This document shows, in pieces, positions 1 through 7,845 of a stretch of DNA of 64,000 nt. A program made the translations under genes and the position numbers. Source of the stretch: an uncultured Oscillibacter sp. (GTDB lineage: Bacteria > Bacillota > Clostridia > Oscillospirales > Oscillospiraceae); assembly GCA_910578935.1 (NCBI GenBank), contig CAJTSM010000014.1, positions 1 to 64,000 of the forward strand, given 5' to 3'. Below the pieces are notes generated by a model. That model was not told where the DNA came from, searched no databases, and worked only from the letters and a program-made list of their open reading frames with translations. Position 1 is the stretch's first letter. Each line of letters begins with the position of its first letter.

Positions 1-169
1 TGATTTTTACGCCCAAATCAAAGTCTATCAGATTGTATTTCTTAGCCAGTTCCCAGTGGGGCAATGCTTCCGAGGGGAGATCCTCGGCGGCGATGGAGGA
101 AATGATCTCGTTGAGGCTGCCCTCTCGGGTCAGCGGGGGATCATTCTTGGGGAATGTGGGCATTGACAT
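1..169 (-). CDS. Collagen-family spore surface protein, N-terminal part (runs off the window)
   Basis: The minus-strand frame opens at ATG 169 and continues past the window edge; 56 codons are visible. A strong Shine-Dalgarno (AGGAGGGG, revcomp of 176-183) sits about 6 nt ahead and overlaps the stop of the upstream gene, so the two are probably cotranscribed. The visible N-terminus (MSMPTFPKNDPPLTREG, then SLNEIISSIAAEDLP) resembles the leader that precedes Gly-X-Y tracts in clostridial collagen-like proteins. No collagen repeat is reached before the edge, so the assignment rests on the leader and the neighbour. A spore-surface role is inference. Confidence 0.55.
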   Translation of the reverse strand, partial: MSMPTFPKNDPPLTREGSLNEIISSIAAEDLPSEALPHWELAKKYNLIDFDLGVKI

Positions 170-182
170 AAGGCACCCCTCC

Positions 183-956
183 TCAGCTCAGACGGACCAT
201 GGACAGGGAAGCCCCGACGGAGTTGGGCAGCAGAGTCACCAGGCCCGCGTAGCCGTACACCTGCAGGGAGACGTTGGCCCCCGCCGGCAGATCCACCAGG
301 AAATCGTTGGCCAGGCGGCTCAGAGGCGACGTCTGGGGCATGACATTGGAGGCTTCGATTTCCGCGCCGTTGACCATCAGCCGGGCGCCGAGGGTCAGGG
401 GCGTGACGGAGTTGATGTTATAGGAGATCCGATACCGTCCGGCCTCCGCCACGGTGAAGGTGTCGTTCGCCCCGTTGACGGTGATGTCGGGGGACAGCGT
501 CTGGGCGTCGGGCAGGGCCACGTTGGTGCCGGACCTGAGGACCGTGAACGCCGCGCCCCTGGTGCTGGCGGCATAGGCGTTGGTGGCGGTGACATTGGGG
601 CCGGTGGGTCCGGTGGGGCCGGCAGGGCCGGTAGGGCCGGTGGCGCCCGCGGCTCCGGGGGCTCCGGCGGGGCCGGCAGGTCCGCCCGCAGGACCGGCAG
701 GGCCCTGGGGGCCGGTGGGCCCGGTGGGGCCGGTGGGACCCTGCATGGGAGAGGCGTTCAGCGCGCCCTGCATCTTCCCTTTCAGGAAGATCTGGTTCTG
801 CACAGCCGTCTCCAGCAGACCGCGAACGCTCTCGTTGGCGTTCAGCACGTCTTCCACAGTGGCCGCGGGGCCGCTGAGGCCAGGCAGGGTTCCAAGGATA
901 TATTGCATCTTCTCGCCCTCAGCGTTGAGGATATGGCTCAGGCCAAGCTCCTCCAT
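183..956 (-). CDS. Collagen-like (BclA-type) exosporium protein, N-terminus probably altered
   Basis: 257 aa. Residues 1-70 are a helical leader (AMEELGLSHILNAEGEK, ESVRGLLETAVQNQIFL). Residues about 72-120 hold some 16 Gly-X-Y triplets, mostly GPT and GPA, with one extra Gly breaking phase. Residues 125-257 look like the compact C1q/TNF-like trimerisation domain of BclA-type proteins (TFTVAEAGRYRISYNINSV). Such proteins form the filaments of the exosporium. The start is doubtful: ATG 956 has no ribosome-binding site. The frame stays open to a stop at 1063-1065 without any ATG, GTG or TTG, and the usual residues before AMEELG are replaced by SQRNPP. The 5' end may therefore be rearranged. Confidence 0.75.
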   Translation of the reverse strand: MEELGLSHILNAEGEKMQYILGTLPGLSGPAATVEDVLNANESVRGLLETAVQNQIFLKGKMQGALNASPMQGPTGPTGPTGPQGPAGPAGGPAGPAGAPGAAGATGPTGPAGPTGPTGPNVTATNAYAASTRGAAFTVLRSGTNVALPDAQTLSPDITVNGANDTFTVAEAGRYRISYNINSVTPLTLGARLMVNGAEIEASNVMPQTSPLSRLANDFLVDLPAGANVSLQVYGYAGLVTLLPNSVGASLSMVRLS

Positions 957-1233
957 GGCGGGGGGGTTGCGCTGCGAAAGCGCACGGGCACGCCGGCGGG
1001 AGAGGAAGGCTCCCCGGCGCTGTGCCCGAAATACCTTATGCTCCTGCCCGCCAACAGGTTCCGGCTAGAACCGAATTGCCGTTTTCGTCATAGGGTGGAA
1101 CGGCGGCAATGGATAGGGTGCCGTACATTCCGCTCCCGGCGGATACTTGGACGCGCCGGCAGAGCATTCGGCATAGGTATAACATTTGTTGGGAGACAGC
1201 GTCCAACGGTGCTACTTGGAAGGAGGACTAAGC

Positions 1234-1518
1234 GTGGAAATGACGATTAATACAGATATATTCGTGATGCTGGCGGAGCTCCTGTCTGCGCTGGGCGTGA
1301 TAGGCGGCGTGGTCCTTTGGTTCTTCAAGTTTGTCCAGCGAAGCAGACGGCAAGCGGAGGAATTGAGATCGATCCGCAAAGAACAGATCCTGATCTGCTA
1401 TGGACTTCTAGCCTGTCTGAAGGGATTAAAAGAACAAGGCTGCAACGGCCCGGTCACGGAAGCCATGAACAGAATAGAAGAACACCTCAATCAGGCCGCG
1501 CATGATGAGGAAAATTGA
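1234..1518 (+). CDS. Small single-span membrane protein (holin-like context)
   Basis: 94 aa from GTG 1234. That start is chosen because GGAGG at 1222-1226 lies 7 nt upstream; ATG 1240 is the alternative. Residues 6-32 form one hydrophobic helix (LLSALGVIGGVVLWFF), followed by a basic stretch (KFVQRSRRQ) and an amphipathic region with three cysteines. Similar short proteins occur near phage lysis genes and as orphans in gut Clostridia. I do not recognise a proven function, and no endolysin is beside it. Confidence 0.55.
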   Translation: MEMTINTDIFVMLAELLSALGVIGGVVLWFFKFVQRSRRQAEELRSIRKEQILICYGLLACLKGLKEQGCNGPVTEAMNRIEEHLNQAAHDEEN

Positions 1519-1688
1519 ACGGCGAAGTGAATTCTATCACCCTGTGGCGATTGCATTATGGATATCTCTGCGCCGCCGGCCGGGTAAAGCGAACACGGCA
1601 GACATAGGGACTCCCCCTTTTTGTCTACCAAAGGTAGAGTGGACAAAACGAGAAAAAAGTCAAACGCTACTCGAAGGGGAGCATAATT

Positions 1689-1943
1689 ATGGCAATGGTC
1701 AGTGTGGAAACGAAAGCCGATGCGGTGAAACAGTGCTACGCCGGGGCCGGAAGACTCCATTAAATTGCGACAAAGTTTGGGATAAACCCCGGCACATTGC
1801 TGAGATGGCTGCTGAATCAGGAACTGTTTGGCAAGGGCGGGGAATCATCGCTGTCCCGCAATAGTGAAGCGGCAAGCGGCAGAGCAGTAATTTCTGCTTA
1901 TATTATTCTCTGTTTTGTCTGTTTGACGGGGAGCGTTTCATAG
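1689..1943 (+). pseudogene. Helix-turn-helix (transposase-like) gene with in-frame stop
   Basis: ATG 1689 follows a good ribosome-binding site (AAGGGGAG, 1674-1681). It encodes 24 residues ending CYAGAGRLH, then TAA at 1761-1763. The same frame continues in a coherent way (IATKFGINPGTLLRWLLN) to TAG 1941. Across the stop, AVKQCYAGAGRLH-IATKFGINPGTLLRWL reads like the helix-turn-helix of IS3/Tc-type transposase or regulator N-termini, which points to a nonsense mutation. No downstream transposase body or terminal repeats are visible, so this looks like a decayed fragment. Confidence 0.45.
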
Positions 1944-2268
1944 CCGTTTGCCTGCAAAAAAGAGGGAGTTTGACCCTCCCAGCCGCTCTGAGACTTTGAA
2001 AATATCCATTTCGCGGGATTTTGGAATCTCAAAAAATAAAAAAGTGAAACAAAGGGAACTCTAAGCGTTCAGCCTAGAATATCCAGATTGTTTCACCTTT
2101 ATGTAATAAGTGGTCAAAAACGATTTATCTAAAAAAGATGCCCCGTATCCCCGTCCTATTCCGCTGCGAGTCCAGCGGAGCGAGTCGCAGTGGAAAGCAA
2201 AGAAATTCCCACCAGAGTGCAGTTTTCGCCGCAAGGCGGAAACGGAACGGTGGCGGGAATTTCTGAGC
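1944..2268. other. Intergenic region with hairpins, no gene seen
   Basis: No convincing coding frame lies here. At 1963-1980 a short stem (GGGAG/CTCCC) sits in an A-rich context and may end transcription from the left. At 2201-2264 ten-base inverted ends (AGAAATTCCC / GGGAATTTCT) enclose a copy of a dispersed repeat (GCAGTTTTCGCCGCAAGGCG and following bases) that recurs at 44769-44800. Confidence 0.5.
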
Positions 2269-2355
2269 TGGTGCCGGTGGTGGGACTCGAACCCACACGG
2301 TATCGCTACCAACGGATTTTGAGTCCGTCACGTCTACCAATTCCATCACACCGGC
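2269..2355 (-). tRNA. tRNA-Leu (anticodon CAA)
   Basis: Read on the minus strand, the acceptor arm GCCGGTG (2349-2355) pairs with CACCGGC (2273-2279). The anticodon stem ACGGA/TCCGT holds the loop CTCAAAA, giving anticodon CAA, which reads UUG. A long variable arm (class II) and the T-loop GGTTCGAGTCC are present. The 3' CCA is encoded (revcomp of 2269-2271). Confidence 0.95.
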
Positions 2356-2507
2356 AAACCCTCACTTATTATACAGGCTCTTCCCGGAAAATTCAAGAGG
2401 GACTTTTGAAAAACTCTTAAATTCTCCGTATTTCTGCCTGCTCTATGAATCATAGGGTGACATCTCCCGGCTGCCGTGGCATACTGAGGCCAAAGGAGTT
2501 GATCACA

Positions 2508-3410
2508 ATGAACACCAAAGCCACCGGCGCGCTGATCGCCCAGCGGCGGAAACAGCTGGCCCTCAGCCAGGCGGAGCTGGCGGAGCGGCTTCATGTGACG
2601 GACAAGGCTGTCAGCCGCTGGGAAACCGGGCGGGGGATGCCCGGTCTGGACAGCCTGGAGCCCCTGTCCGCAGCCCTGGGCCTGTCGGTCAGCGAGCTTT
2701 TAAGCGGGAAGGAACTGACGACGGAGGAGCTGCCCAAGGCGGCGGGAGGACAGATTATGGAGAGCATGAAGCGGGAAAAGCAGTGGAAATGGCTGGCCTG
2801 GCTGGCCATGGCGGCGGTGACGGTGCTGGCGGTCTGGAGCGCCGGCGTCTCCGTTCAGGCCAAGCAGGAGCAGGCGGAGCGGGACGCCCATTATGCCTCC
2901 TCGGTCTACGCTGAGGACGACACGGCCCTGGCCCAGGGGACGGCGGAATACTTCCAGGACCGGAACACCCGGTTCGACCCCGGGACCCTGGAGGTCCGGA
3001 GGCGGGCGGAGCTGGGGGACTACATGGCGCTCCTATGCGCGGACAAGAGCGGGGAGTGGTGCATGAGCGTCTGGCAGCGGGACGAGCTGTTCCCGGACCG
3101 CTACCGCCCCATCGGTGGCCGGAGCCAAATGGACACCGGCATGAAGGGTGCCATGATACACAACTTCGGGGACGCGGAAAACGCCGTGGTGGTGGCCTCC
3201 GGCGCGGAGCTCCCGGAGGAAGTGGGGAGCTTTGAGTGGAGCAACGGCGGCACGCGGTATAAGGGTATTGCCTATCTGGATCATCAGAGGAATACTTGCG
3301 GCGTGCTGGAACTCTATCTCTTGACTCTGGAAGACCCCCATAATTCCGTAGGCCCCAGCCTCGCGCTTTATGACGACACCGGAAAGTGGATCTGGGACAA
3401 TTTTAGCTGA
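2508..3410 (+). CDS. Membrane-anchored Xre-family HTH protein
   Basis: 300 aa from ATG 2508; AAAGGAG at 2492-2498 selects this start over upstream in-frame ATGs. Residues 5-65 are a canonical Cro/C1-type HTH (ALSQAELAERLHVTDKAVSRWE). One transmembrane helix follows at about 93-113 (WLAWLAMAAVTVLAVW). The remaining 185 residues are a predicted extracytoplasmic domain that I do not recognise. This HTH-TM-sensor layout is common in Clostridia regulators. It is monocistronic, with a terminator immediately after it. Confidence 0.8.
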   Translation: MNTKATGALIAQRRKQLALSQAELAERLHVTDKAVSRWETGRGMPGLDSLEPLSAALGLSVSELLSGKELTTEELPKAAGGQIMESMKREKQWKWLAWLAMAAVTVLAVWSAGVSVQAKQEQAERDAHYASSVYAEDDTALAQGTAEYFQDRNTRFDPGTLEVRRRAELGDYMALLCADKSGEWCMSVWQRDELFPDRYRPIGGRSQMDTGMKGAMIHNFGDAENAVVVASGAELPEEVGSFEWSNGGTRYKGIAYLDHQRNTCGVLELYLLTLEDPHNSVGPSLALYDDTGKWIWDNFS

Positions 3411-3424
3411 CAAGGAACAAGAAA

Positions 3425-3459
3425 CTCCCCTCCGCACTACAACGGAGGGGAGCTTTTCT
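3425..3459 (+). terminator. Rho-independent terminator after the HTH membrane protein
   Basis: Stem CTCCCCTCCG (3426-3434) pairs with CGGAGGGGAG (3443-3452), followed by CTTTTCT. Confidence 0.85.
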
Positions 3460-3479
3460 GCGCTATATTACAATCTGTA

Positions 3480-4409
3480 TCAAAAGGTCACCACGTCCTG
3501 GGCGGGCTTTTGGCAGGGGGCGATAGACAGCACGTGCATCACCGGGCCCTTGCCTTGGTAGGCGTCGTGGTTCTCCACCGCCATGCGGACGGTGACCTCC
3601 ACCCAGTCCCGGTTTTTGTAGTCCTTCAAGCCCACGCCCTTGGCGATGAGCCCCAGGAACTGGATGTCGTTCTCGCAGCAGACCATGGCGAAGCGGCCGG
3701 GACAGTGAACGCCGGGGTACTTCTTGGAGTGGCACATGAGGAGCTTCATATGGACTTCCTTCCCCGCCCAGCGGTCCGGGTGGTCCATCACATCCACGTA
3801 CCACACGCCGAAGTCGTCGTCGGGGACGTCCACCACCGGCTGGCTGAGGTCGAAGGGGCACTCGTCCCCGGTGAGGTAGTCCTCGCTGGTGCCGTCCACG
3901 TTTTCAAAGTAAATGTCCGCCCGGCGGTTTACCATCCGGAGGTTCCGCTTCCGCAGGGCCTCCCGCAGTTCCGGCGTTGCACGGTTGAAGACCAGCAGGT
4001 CCGCGTTGGTGATTTTCTCCATCATCAGCTGGCCCATGTTCTTGGCGTAAAGCTCGAAGGTTCCGGCCTCCACGAAGGTCATGATCTGGTAGAGCACCCA
4101 GTTGGCGGGGAGGACCTCCCGGTATAAGCGCTCCATCTGCCACATACCGTTGTACTCAATGAGGACCTGCTTGGGCCGGTGCTTCTTCTCCAGCTCCTTC
4201 ATCCGGGAGCAGGTCAGGCCCGCCTCGTCCTTGATGTCCACAACGGTGACGTTGTCCAGCGCTTGGGGGTTGTACTCTTCCTCCCCCTCCTCGCAACGGA
4301 GGAGGAGGGTTTTATCCTGGCGGGCGAAGCCGTCCTCCAGGACGCCGTTGATGAAATTGGTTTTGCCGGAGTCCAGGAATCCGGCTACCAGGTAAACGGG
4401 AATATCCAT
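3480..4409 (-). CDS. G3E-family GTPase (CobW-like), second of a pair
   Basis: 309 aa from ATG 4409; TTG 4415, 5 nt after AGGAAG, is an equally possible start. Walker A is GFLDSGKTNF near residue 10. The family moves or inserts metals (Zn, Co, Ni, Fe) using GTP. This copy lacks the CxCC metal site and His-rich loop of its neighbour, and its C-terminal half carries a separate domain with several Cys/His residues (MCHSKKYPGVHC). It follows the other G3E gene by about 20 nt, so the two form an operon and may act as partners. The metal cannot be read from sequence. Confidence 0.8.
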   Translation of the reverse strand: MDIPVYLVAGFLDSGKTNFINGVLEDGFARQDKTLLLRCEEGEEEYNPQALDNVTVVDIKDEAGLTCSRMKELEKKHRPKQVLIEYNGMWQMERLYREVLPANWVLYQIMTFVEAGTFELYAKNMGQLMMEKITNADLLVFNRATPELREALRKRNLRMVNRRADIYFENVDGTSEDYLTGDECPFDLSQPVVDVPDDDFGVWYVDVMDHPDRWAGKEVHMKLLMCHSKKYPGVHCPGRFAMVCCENDIQFLGLIAKGVGLKDYKNRDWVEVTVRMAVENHDAYQGKGPVMHVLSIAPCQKPAQDVVTF

Positions 4410-4434
4410 GGCCAAGTAAACTTCCTTTTCAGAC

Positions 4435-5550
4435 TCAGAGGCCGAAGAGCTCAGAGAGCTTGTCCTCCTTCAATTCCGCGCCGATGACGCAAAGGCGGCC
4501 TGTGTAGTCGGGGTGCCCGGTGCGGACCTCGGGCTCCTCGGGGACGTAATCGAATTCGATCCAGGTTCCGTCCTCCCCGTTGACGATGCCCTTGGCCCGG
4601 AGGATATTGCCGTACTCCCCGGAGTCCAGGGCGGTGAGAATTTTTTCAATGCCCGCCTTTGTGAAGGTCTTGGGAGTCTCCCTGCCCCAAGAGGTGAAGA
4701 CCTCGTCGGCGTGGTGATGGTGGTGGCAGGAGCAGCTGGGGTCGTCGCACTCGTGGCCGTGGTCGTGGTGGTGCTCATGGGTTCCAGGGTCCCCGTGGTC
4801 GTGATGGTGCTCGTGGTCCTCATGGTCATGGTGGTGGGTATGTTCCCCATGTTCCCCGTGACCCTCGTGGTCGTGATCATGGTGGTGGGCGTGCTCCGCC
4901 TCCTCGGCCTCGTGCTCCGCCCGCATTTTTGCCAGGAGCTCGTCCGCCAGGGAAACCTTCTCGATGGCGGACAGGATAACCTTGCCGTCCAGCTGATCCC
5001 AGGGGGTGGTGAGGATGGCGGCCTCCGGGTTCTTCTCCCGGAGCATGCCGACGGCGGCCTCCAGCTTTTCCTGGCTCAGCTTCTGGGTCCGGGAGAGGAC
5101 AATAGTACCGGCGGACTCAATCTGGTTGTTGTAGAATTCCCCGAAGTTCTTCATGTAAACCTTCACCTTGGAGGCATCCGCCACGGTGACAAAGCTGTTG
5201 AGCTTTAGGTCCGGAGATTCGGCGGCGGTGTTTTCCACAGCCACGATGACATCGGAGAGCTTGCCCACGCCGGAGGGCTCAATGAGGATGCGGTCCGGGT
5301 GGAATTGGGCGGTGACATCCTTGAGGGCCTGGTTGAAGTCTCCCACCAGAGAGCAGCAGATGCAGCCGGAGGACATCTCGGAGATCTGGACGCCGGACTC
5401 CTTTAAAAAGCCGCCGTCAATGCTGATCTCGCCGAACTCGTTTTCAATCAGGACCAGCTTCTCCCCCTGGTAGGCTTCGGCCAGCAGTTTTTTGATGAGG
5501 GTGGTCTTGCCCGCCCCCAGGAAGCCGGAGATAATGTCGATTTTCGTCAT
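4435..5550 (-). CDS. CobW/COG0523 metallochaperone GTPase with His-rich loop
   Basis: 371 aa. N-terminal P-loop GFLGAGKTT (residues 9-17); the CxCC motif GCICCSL, diagnostic of COG0523 metal chaperones, near 62-68; GTPase motif EPSG. Between about residues 220 and 285 lies an extreme His/Asp/Glu/Cys tract (repeated HHHDH and DHEDHEHH blocks, then CDDPSCSC), a metal buffer like those in Zn- or Ni-handling members. The C-terminal domain follows. It is first gene of a two-gene operon with the other G3E protein. Family is certain; the metal (Zn likeliest by analogy) is inference. Confidence 0.88.
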   Translation of the reverse strand: MTKIDIISGFLGAGKTTLIKKLLAEAYQGEKLVLIENEFGEISIDGGFLKESGVQISEMSSGCICCSLVGDFNQALKDVTAQFHPDRILIEPSGVGKLSDVIVAVENTAAESPDLKLNSFVTVADASKVKVYMKNFGEFYNNQIESAGTIVLSRTQKLSQEKLEAAVGMLREKNPEAAILTTPWDQLDGKVILSAIEKVSLADELLAKMRAEHEAEEAEHAHHHDHDHEGHGEHGEHTHHHDHEDHEHHHDHGDPGTHEHHHDHGHECDDPSCSCHHHHHADEVFTSWGRETPKTFTKAGIEKILTALDSGEYGNILRAKGIVNGEDGTWIEFDYVPEEPEVRTGHPDYTGRLCVIGAELKEDKLSELFGL

Positions 5551-5586
5551 GGTATCAAGTCCTTTGCTTTCAATTTATTCAAAGTA

Positions 5587-5614
5587 ATCATATCACCGAA
5601 TTTCCAAAAAGCAA
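5587..5614 (-). promoter_or_regulatory. Likely sigma-A promoter of the G3E operon
   Basis: Minus strand: -35 TTGCTT (5609-5614), 16-nt spacer, -10 TATGAT (5587-5592), about 35 nt ahead of ATG 5550. No clear Zur palindrome was found beside it. Confidence 0.5.
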
Positions 5615-5642
5615 CCCGGTTACAGAAATTTAACAGAACCGG

Positions 5643-6530
5643 TCACTCCTCCGGGTTGCCGCCGTTTTCCTCCCGCGCTTGGTTGAGATAATCCCGGTCC
5701 GCTGTTTTCCGGCTGGGGACAAAACCCTGGGCGGCGGAGCGCTTTTTCCCCTTGCTCTTGGCGTAGAAAAAGCCAGTGACAGAGAAAACCACCGCGCCGA
5801 TGAAGTTGACAAACAGGTCCTTCATGGTGTCGATCAGGCCGATGTCCAGATAGCCCCCCAGCCCCAGGCTCTCGCCGTTAATCAGAACCTCCTGGATATT
5901 GGGCAAGGTTACCACCTTGTTGGACCGGGTCATATCCAAACTGGCGGAGTAAATGGCGTGGATCACGGTGTCCCGCTGCATATCCGTGTGGAAAAACCAG
6001 TCCATACCGAACTCGAAGAACTCCCAGAGAACGCCGATGGTCATGGAGAAACAGAAGGCGACCAAAGCCAGAAAGACGGGGGAGAGGTTGAAGGTGAGGC
6101 GCTCGTCGTCGTTGAGCAGCACCACCATGGCAAAGCCCACGGCGGCGGCCAGAAAGCCGTTGAGGGTATGGAGCATGGTGTCCCAGTGAGGGACTACCAC
6201 GTAAAAAGCGTTGACCTCTCCCAGAACCTCCGCGGCGTAGATAAAGCAGAGGACGGTGATCTCCAGGGCGGGAGGCAGCTCAATGTGAAACTTTACCTGA
6301 ATCCAGCTGGGCACGTAGAGGAGCAGATAGGCCAGGGCGCAGTAGAAGGCGGACTCATAGCCGCCGATGAAGATCTGACGGACAAAGATGACAATGACCA
6401 AAAGCCGCAGGGTGTAGAAGACGATGAAGGAGCTCTTGTGCTCCCGTAATTCCTTTGCCATGGCCTGGCGGAAGTTCTTTTTTTCCCGCCGTTTTGCCCG
6501 TTTTTGATCTTGCTTGCTGAGCTTGGACAT
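5643..6530 (-). CDS. YjdF/DUF2238-like integral membrane protein
   Basis: 295 aa from ATG 6530, chosen because GGAGGT lies 7 nt upstream; a longer frame exists but lacks a site. A lysine/arginine-rich N-terminus (residues 1-35) is followed by about seven or eight hydrophobic helices. Motifs HTLNGFL, GVLWEFFEFGMDWF and DTMKDLFVNFIGA match the pattern of the YjdF/DUF2238 family (His in an early helix, WEFFE, a D..DL..N.IGA motif). Function is unknown in the family. Confidence 0.65.
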   Translation of the reverse strand: MSKLSKQDQKRAKRREKKNFRQAMAKELREHKSSFIVFYTLRLLVIVIFVRQIFIGGYESAFYCALAYLLLYVPSWIQVKFHIELPPALEITVLCFIYAAEVLGEVNAFYVVVPHWDTMLHTLNGFLAAAVGFAMVVLLNDDERLTFNLSPVFLALVAFCFSMTIGVLWEFFEFGMDWFFHTDMQRDTVIHAIYSASLDMTRSNKVVTLPNIQEVLINGESLGLGGYLDIGLIDTMKDLFVNFIGAVVFSVTGFFYAKSKGKKRSAAQGFVPSRKTADRDYLNQAREENGGNPEE

Positions 6531-6639
6531 GGGGACCTCCTTTTTTTCAGCCCGCGCGGGCTGGTGGCGTCTTAGGGGGATACCTGACGATTTTATACAA
6601 TTATACAATATAGCACAATTTTTGGGAATTGACAAGATA

Positions 6640-7370
6640 GTCGGTGTGCGCGCCCTTGCGGGCGGGGCGGGATTGCAGCTAGATGCTAGCTGGTCCAATG
6701 CACCTCCCATGTCGTCGGGGCGAAATCCGTTCCGCTCCGCAGCCGCCTGGCGGCGACGGCTTCGCTGCACTCCTTTGCCCTTCCTCTCCCCACCGCGCAG
6801 GGCGCGGCGGGGGCCCCGTTTTCCTTTCAGAAGGAAACGAGACTGCGTCCTAAGACGCGTGTCGGAGTCTAACCGCCGCAAAGCGGCGGCTCTTAGGCTG
6901 TAGACGAATGCGCCGTGCACGGTGGAAGAGAGAAAACGGGGGCGCGCAGGCAGTGCCGACCGTTTCACGAATATCTTCTGCCCGCGGCGTAGATTGAGCG
7001 GGGGTTTTGGTGGTCGATGCAAGGCCTGTTCTTCCGTCCTCGCTGCCGCTAACCTGGCGCTCCCGGAAGCCGTAGTGTATACCGCCTCCTCTTTCAGTCA
7101 GTGCCCGCCAGGGCAGCGGCGGCGGAAAGAGGAGTAAGTCGATTCGACAAGCACCAAACCCCCGCTTGCACTACGCCGCGGGCAGGGACATGCGTACCAA
7201 ACAGTCGGCACCTCTTCCGCGCCCCCGTAAACGCCTCCCCTTGTTTTTCTCTTTTGGGCCGTGCAATGAACCAGCCCTCAAAGGGCTGTTGACTCCCCCG
7301 CCCGCAAGGGCGAGTACAATTCCCCCTTACGGGGGGAAAAGAAAAGCCCCCCTCTTTGCTAAAAGAAAAA
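6640..7370. repeat. Mosaic of dispersed intergenic repeat blocks
   Basis: About 730 bases without a credible gene, built from blocks found elsewhere in the window. The block around 6950-7060, read on the minus strand, matches 22694-22790 (shared GTTAGCGGCAGCGA, AACAGGCCTTGC and CTACGCCGCGGGC). The block at 6711-6790 matches 22925-23000 on the same strand and 44738-44815 inverted. The block at 7140-7330 holds a third partial copy (CTACGCCGCGGGCAGGGACA; then GGGCTGTTGACTCCC as at 23080). Open frames here are GC-rich artefacts. Confidence 0.7.
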
Positions 7371-7386
7371 TATTTCCCAAACCCCC

Positions 7387-7438
7387 TTGACATTTTCTGA
7401 AAATGTGCTATTGTATTAATTACATAAGACAATGGCAC
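7387..7438 (+). promoter_or_regulatory. Promoter and probable GntR operator
   Basis: -35 TTGACA (7387-7392), 16-nt spacer, extended -10 TATTGT (7409-7414). An inverted repeat, GTGCTATTGT (7405-7414) with ACAATGGCAC (7429-7438), differs by one base between arms and covers the -10 and start site. It fits an autorepressor site for the GntR protein encoded 20 nt downstream. Confidence 0.7.
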
Positions 7439-7458
7439 ACAAACAGGAGGTGCGCACC

Positions 7459-7845
7459 ATGCAATGGCAGTTTTCCAACGACGCCCCGATCTATACCCAG
7501 CTGATCCAGCAGGTGAAAGTGGGCATCGTCACCGGCGCGTTTCCCCCGGGGGAGCGATTGCCCTCCGTGCGGGATATGGCCACGGAGGCCGGGGTGAACC
7601 CCAACACCATGCAGCGGGCTCTGGCGGAGCTGGAGCGGGACGGACTGGTATACAGCCAGCGGACCGCGGGAAGATTTGTGACGGAGGACAACGCGATGAT
7701 CAATACGGCGAAGCGGAGCCTGGCCGAGAGGCATGTAAAGACGTTTTTGGAGGCCATGCTCCGGCTGGGCTTCCGGAAGGAGGAGATCATTGAACTGATC
7801 TCGAAGGAATTGGGAGAGGAGGAAGCGGACCATGCCAGTGCTTGA
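7459..7845 (+). CDS. GntR-family (YtrA subfamily) repressor
   Basis: 128 aa, ATG 7459 after AGGAGG (7445-7450). Residues 10-75 form the winged helix (PIYTQLIQQVKVGIVTGAF, then PPGERLPSVRDMATEAGVNP). The short C-terminus of about 50 residues is a dimer helix, not an effector domain, which is the YtrA subfamily pattern. YtrA-type repressors sit first in operons with ABC exporters and typically respond to cell-wall stress. Here the gene overlaps the ABC ATPase by 14 nt, so it probably controls its own operon. Confidence 0.88.
   Translation: MQWQFSNDAPIYTQLIQQVKVGIVTGAFPPGERLPSVRDMATEAGVNPNTMQRALAELERDGLVYSQRTAGRFVTEDNAMINTAKRSLAERHVKTFLEAMLRLGFRKEEIIELISKELGEEEADHASA

Noticed and set aside
580..1068. 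Plus-strand Gly/Pro-rich frame opposite the collagen-like gene
   Set aside because: The Gly-X-Y pattern is an echo, since GGP-type codons read as Gly/Pro on both strands. The minus frame also has the conserved flanking domains.
1502..1864. 120-codon frame after the small membrane protein
   Set aside because: It reads across the helix-turn-helix remnant in another frame, with no RBS and no protein-like pattern.
5551..5642. Zur box before the G3E operon
   Set aside because: No clear palindrome of the Zur type; the inverted-looking bases around 5617-5640 match only at four end positions.
6640..7440. Possible genes in the 6.6-7.4 kb gap
   Set aside because: Frames are made of shared repeat blocks, run in opposing directions, and none has an RBS plus a sensible protein.
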